Positions 49,934 to 50,886 of a stretch of DNA of 50,886 nt are shown here, piece by piece. Each line of letters opens with the position of its first letter. Position 1 is the stretch's first letter. Source of the DNA: an uncultured Alphaproteobacteria bacterium (lineage in GTDB: Bacteria; Pseudomonadota; Alphaproteobacteria; Rhizobiales; Ancalomicrobiaceae); the NCBI GenBank assembly GCA_937892955.1, contig CALBKH010000029.1:1-50886 (forward strand). Reading direction: 5' to 3'. Below the pieces are notes generated by a model. The model did no database searches. It had not been told where the DNA came from and saw only the letters and a list, made by a program, of their open reading frames with translations. A program made the position numbers and the translations under genes.

Positions 49934-49966
49934 GCCCCGGCCGGGCGACCGGCCGGGGCTTTTCTT
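49934..49966 (+). terminator. Rho-independent terminator of the xylFGH operon
   Basis: A perfect 10-base GC stem (GCCCCGGCCG 49934-49943 with CGGCCGGGGC 49950-49959) with a six-base loop is followed directly by TTTTCTT. It lies 159 bases after the xylH stop and faces the convergent gene at 50078-50713. Confidence 0.9.
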
Positions 49967-50077
49967 CGTCTCGGGCTCGGTTTCGTGGGCGCGGCGGCCG
50001 GCGCCGGACACGAAACGACGCGCCGACCCGGCGATCGGCGCGTCGACGGGGGAGGGCGAAAGGCGATCGATCGCGCC

Positions 50078-50713
50078 TCAGCAGAGATCGATCACCACCT
50101 CAGGCTCGTAGCCGGCCGCCAGCACCGCGACGGTCGGCTCCGGCGTCAACACCATGACCTCTTCGTCCGGGTGGACCTCTTCCGCCGGCCCGTAGCCGCC
50201 GTGCGACCACGGCCGCGCACCACCGCGCCAGCGCAGCAACGGCCGGTGGGCGGCGCCCTCGCGGGTGAAGAACACGCCGTCGGGCAGATCGCCGAGGCGC
50301 CGGCGATGGCTGCGCCTGACGCCGTCCGCGAACCGCGCCTCGGCCAGCGTACCGTCGATTTCGGCGACGCGCGGCGTCACGTCCTCGTCCTGCCCGCGCG
50401 AGCGCTGCCACGCCGCCGCATAACGCAGGAAGGCCGGGCGTCGGCAACTGGCGCAGGGCCGATGCCCGGCGGCGAGCGCCACCGCCTCGTCGGCGAAGAA
50501 CAGCGGCGTGTAGCGCCCGGGCGTGTCGAAGACGATCGGATCGAGCAGGCCGTGCGACAGTCGGCAGGTGATCCACCGCGTCTCGGTCGAATGATAGTCG
50601 TGGCGGATCGACCCGTCGTGGGCGTGCAGGTCGCCGCGATTGCCGAGGAGACGACCGCGCTCGGGCACGGCTTCGAGAGTTCCGAAAGGGGTCACGCGAT
50701 TGCGGCGAGGCAT
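50078..50713 (-). CDS. Conserved unknown protein with a CxxC motif
   Basis: A 211-residue soluble protein. Its central block PLFFADEAVALAAGHRPCAS, with C87-x2-C90 followed by RRPAF, recalls the Cys-bearing metal site of Ada-type proteins, and the same block is common in uncharacterised proteins of alphaproteobacteria. The N-terminal half has RGDLHAHDGSIRHDYHST and RWITCRLSHGLLDP; the C-terminal half is strand-rich (EEVMVLTPEPTVAVL). Role unknown; a zinc or DNA-damage link is only suggested by the Cys block. The gene is convergent with xylFGH. The 50714-50886 stretch beyond it shows nothing I can identify. Confidence 0.72.
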   Translation of the reverse strand: MPRRNRVTPFGTLEAVPERGRLLGNRGDLHAHDGSIRHDYHSTETRWITCRLSHGLLDPIVFDTPGRYTPLFFADEAVALAAGHRPCASCRRPAFLRYAAAWQRSRGQDEDVTPRVAEIDGTLAEARFADGVRRSHRRRLGDLPDGVFFTREGAAHRPLLRWRGGARPWSHGGYGPAEEVHPDEEVMVLTPEPTVAVLAAGYEPEVVIDLC

Positions 50714-50886
50714 GAGGATCTCCGGCCGGGCGATGGACGAGGATACGACGAAAGGCGGTCGCGGACACCATCGCCGCGACCGCCGATGACGTGCGGGGGA
50801 AGAGGCTCATGAGACCTGTGCGCGGATAGCCCTCGACGACCGTCATCTGACGTGATTCACTCAATCAACACAATGGATTGGGGTGT

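Overview
The window reads as chromosomal DNA of a GC-rich, diazotrophic alphaproteobacterium, probably Hyphomicrobiales (Rhizobiales sensu lato). This is inferred from gene content and order (DUF683-fdxB-nifQ, iscA-nifUSV-cysE-nifW, fixABCX), NifA/sigma-54 promoter architecture, and palindromic intergenic repeats resembling the mosaic elements known from rhizobia. I name no species. I saw no tRNA, rRNA, CRISPR array, transposase or phage gene.

Layout. (1) 1-7478, plus strand: the tail of a nif cluster. A DUF683 protein, FdxB and NifQ are followed by a small membrane protein. Then comes a NifA/sigma-54 promoter driving iscA-nifU-nifS-nifV-cysE-nifW, which covers Fe-S assembly, homocitrate synthesis, cysteine supply and nitrogenase protection. 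(2) 7822-12768: ogt, then fixABC and fixX, the bifurcating electron supply to nitrogenase, with their own NifA site and -24/-12 promoter. (3) 12832-28334: an aerobic benzoyl-CoA (box) cluster. The minus strand carries DUF4863, benzoate-CoA ligase, an alpha/beta hydrolase, boxC, boxB, boxA and an MDR dehydrogenase. The plus strand carries boxR, a translationally coupled unknown gene, and a branched-chain-type ABC importer with a permease-ATPase fusion. Two exact TGCA-N6-TGCA sites lie upstream of boxC, one of them inside the promoter spacer. (4) 28366-37392: a MarR remnant, a LysR regulator, and a divergent catabolic operon with FAH-family hydrolase, extradiol dioxygenase, flavin hydroxylase, TRAP transporter and BKACE enzyme. 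(5) 37621-44584: cbbR divergent from cbbL-cbbS-cbbQ-cbbO plus two small unknown genes, encoding a green-type form I RuBisCO with its CbbQO activase. (6) 44585-45789: a gene-poor stretch with fragments of two different regulators joined together. (7) 45790-49775: xylFGH-type sugar ABC transporter, followed by stacked inverted repeats and a strong terminator. (8) 50078-50713: a conserved unknown Cys-containing protein.

How the parts fit (inference): aromatic acids are imported and oxidised to central metabolites. FixABCX feeds low-potential electrons to nitrogenase, and RuBisCO may supply carbon or act as an electron sink. The best leads for new biology are the small genes attached to boxR and to cbbO, the BKACE enzyme at the end of a meta-cleavage operon, the divergent segment in CbbL, and paired inverted repeats placed inside three separate operons.
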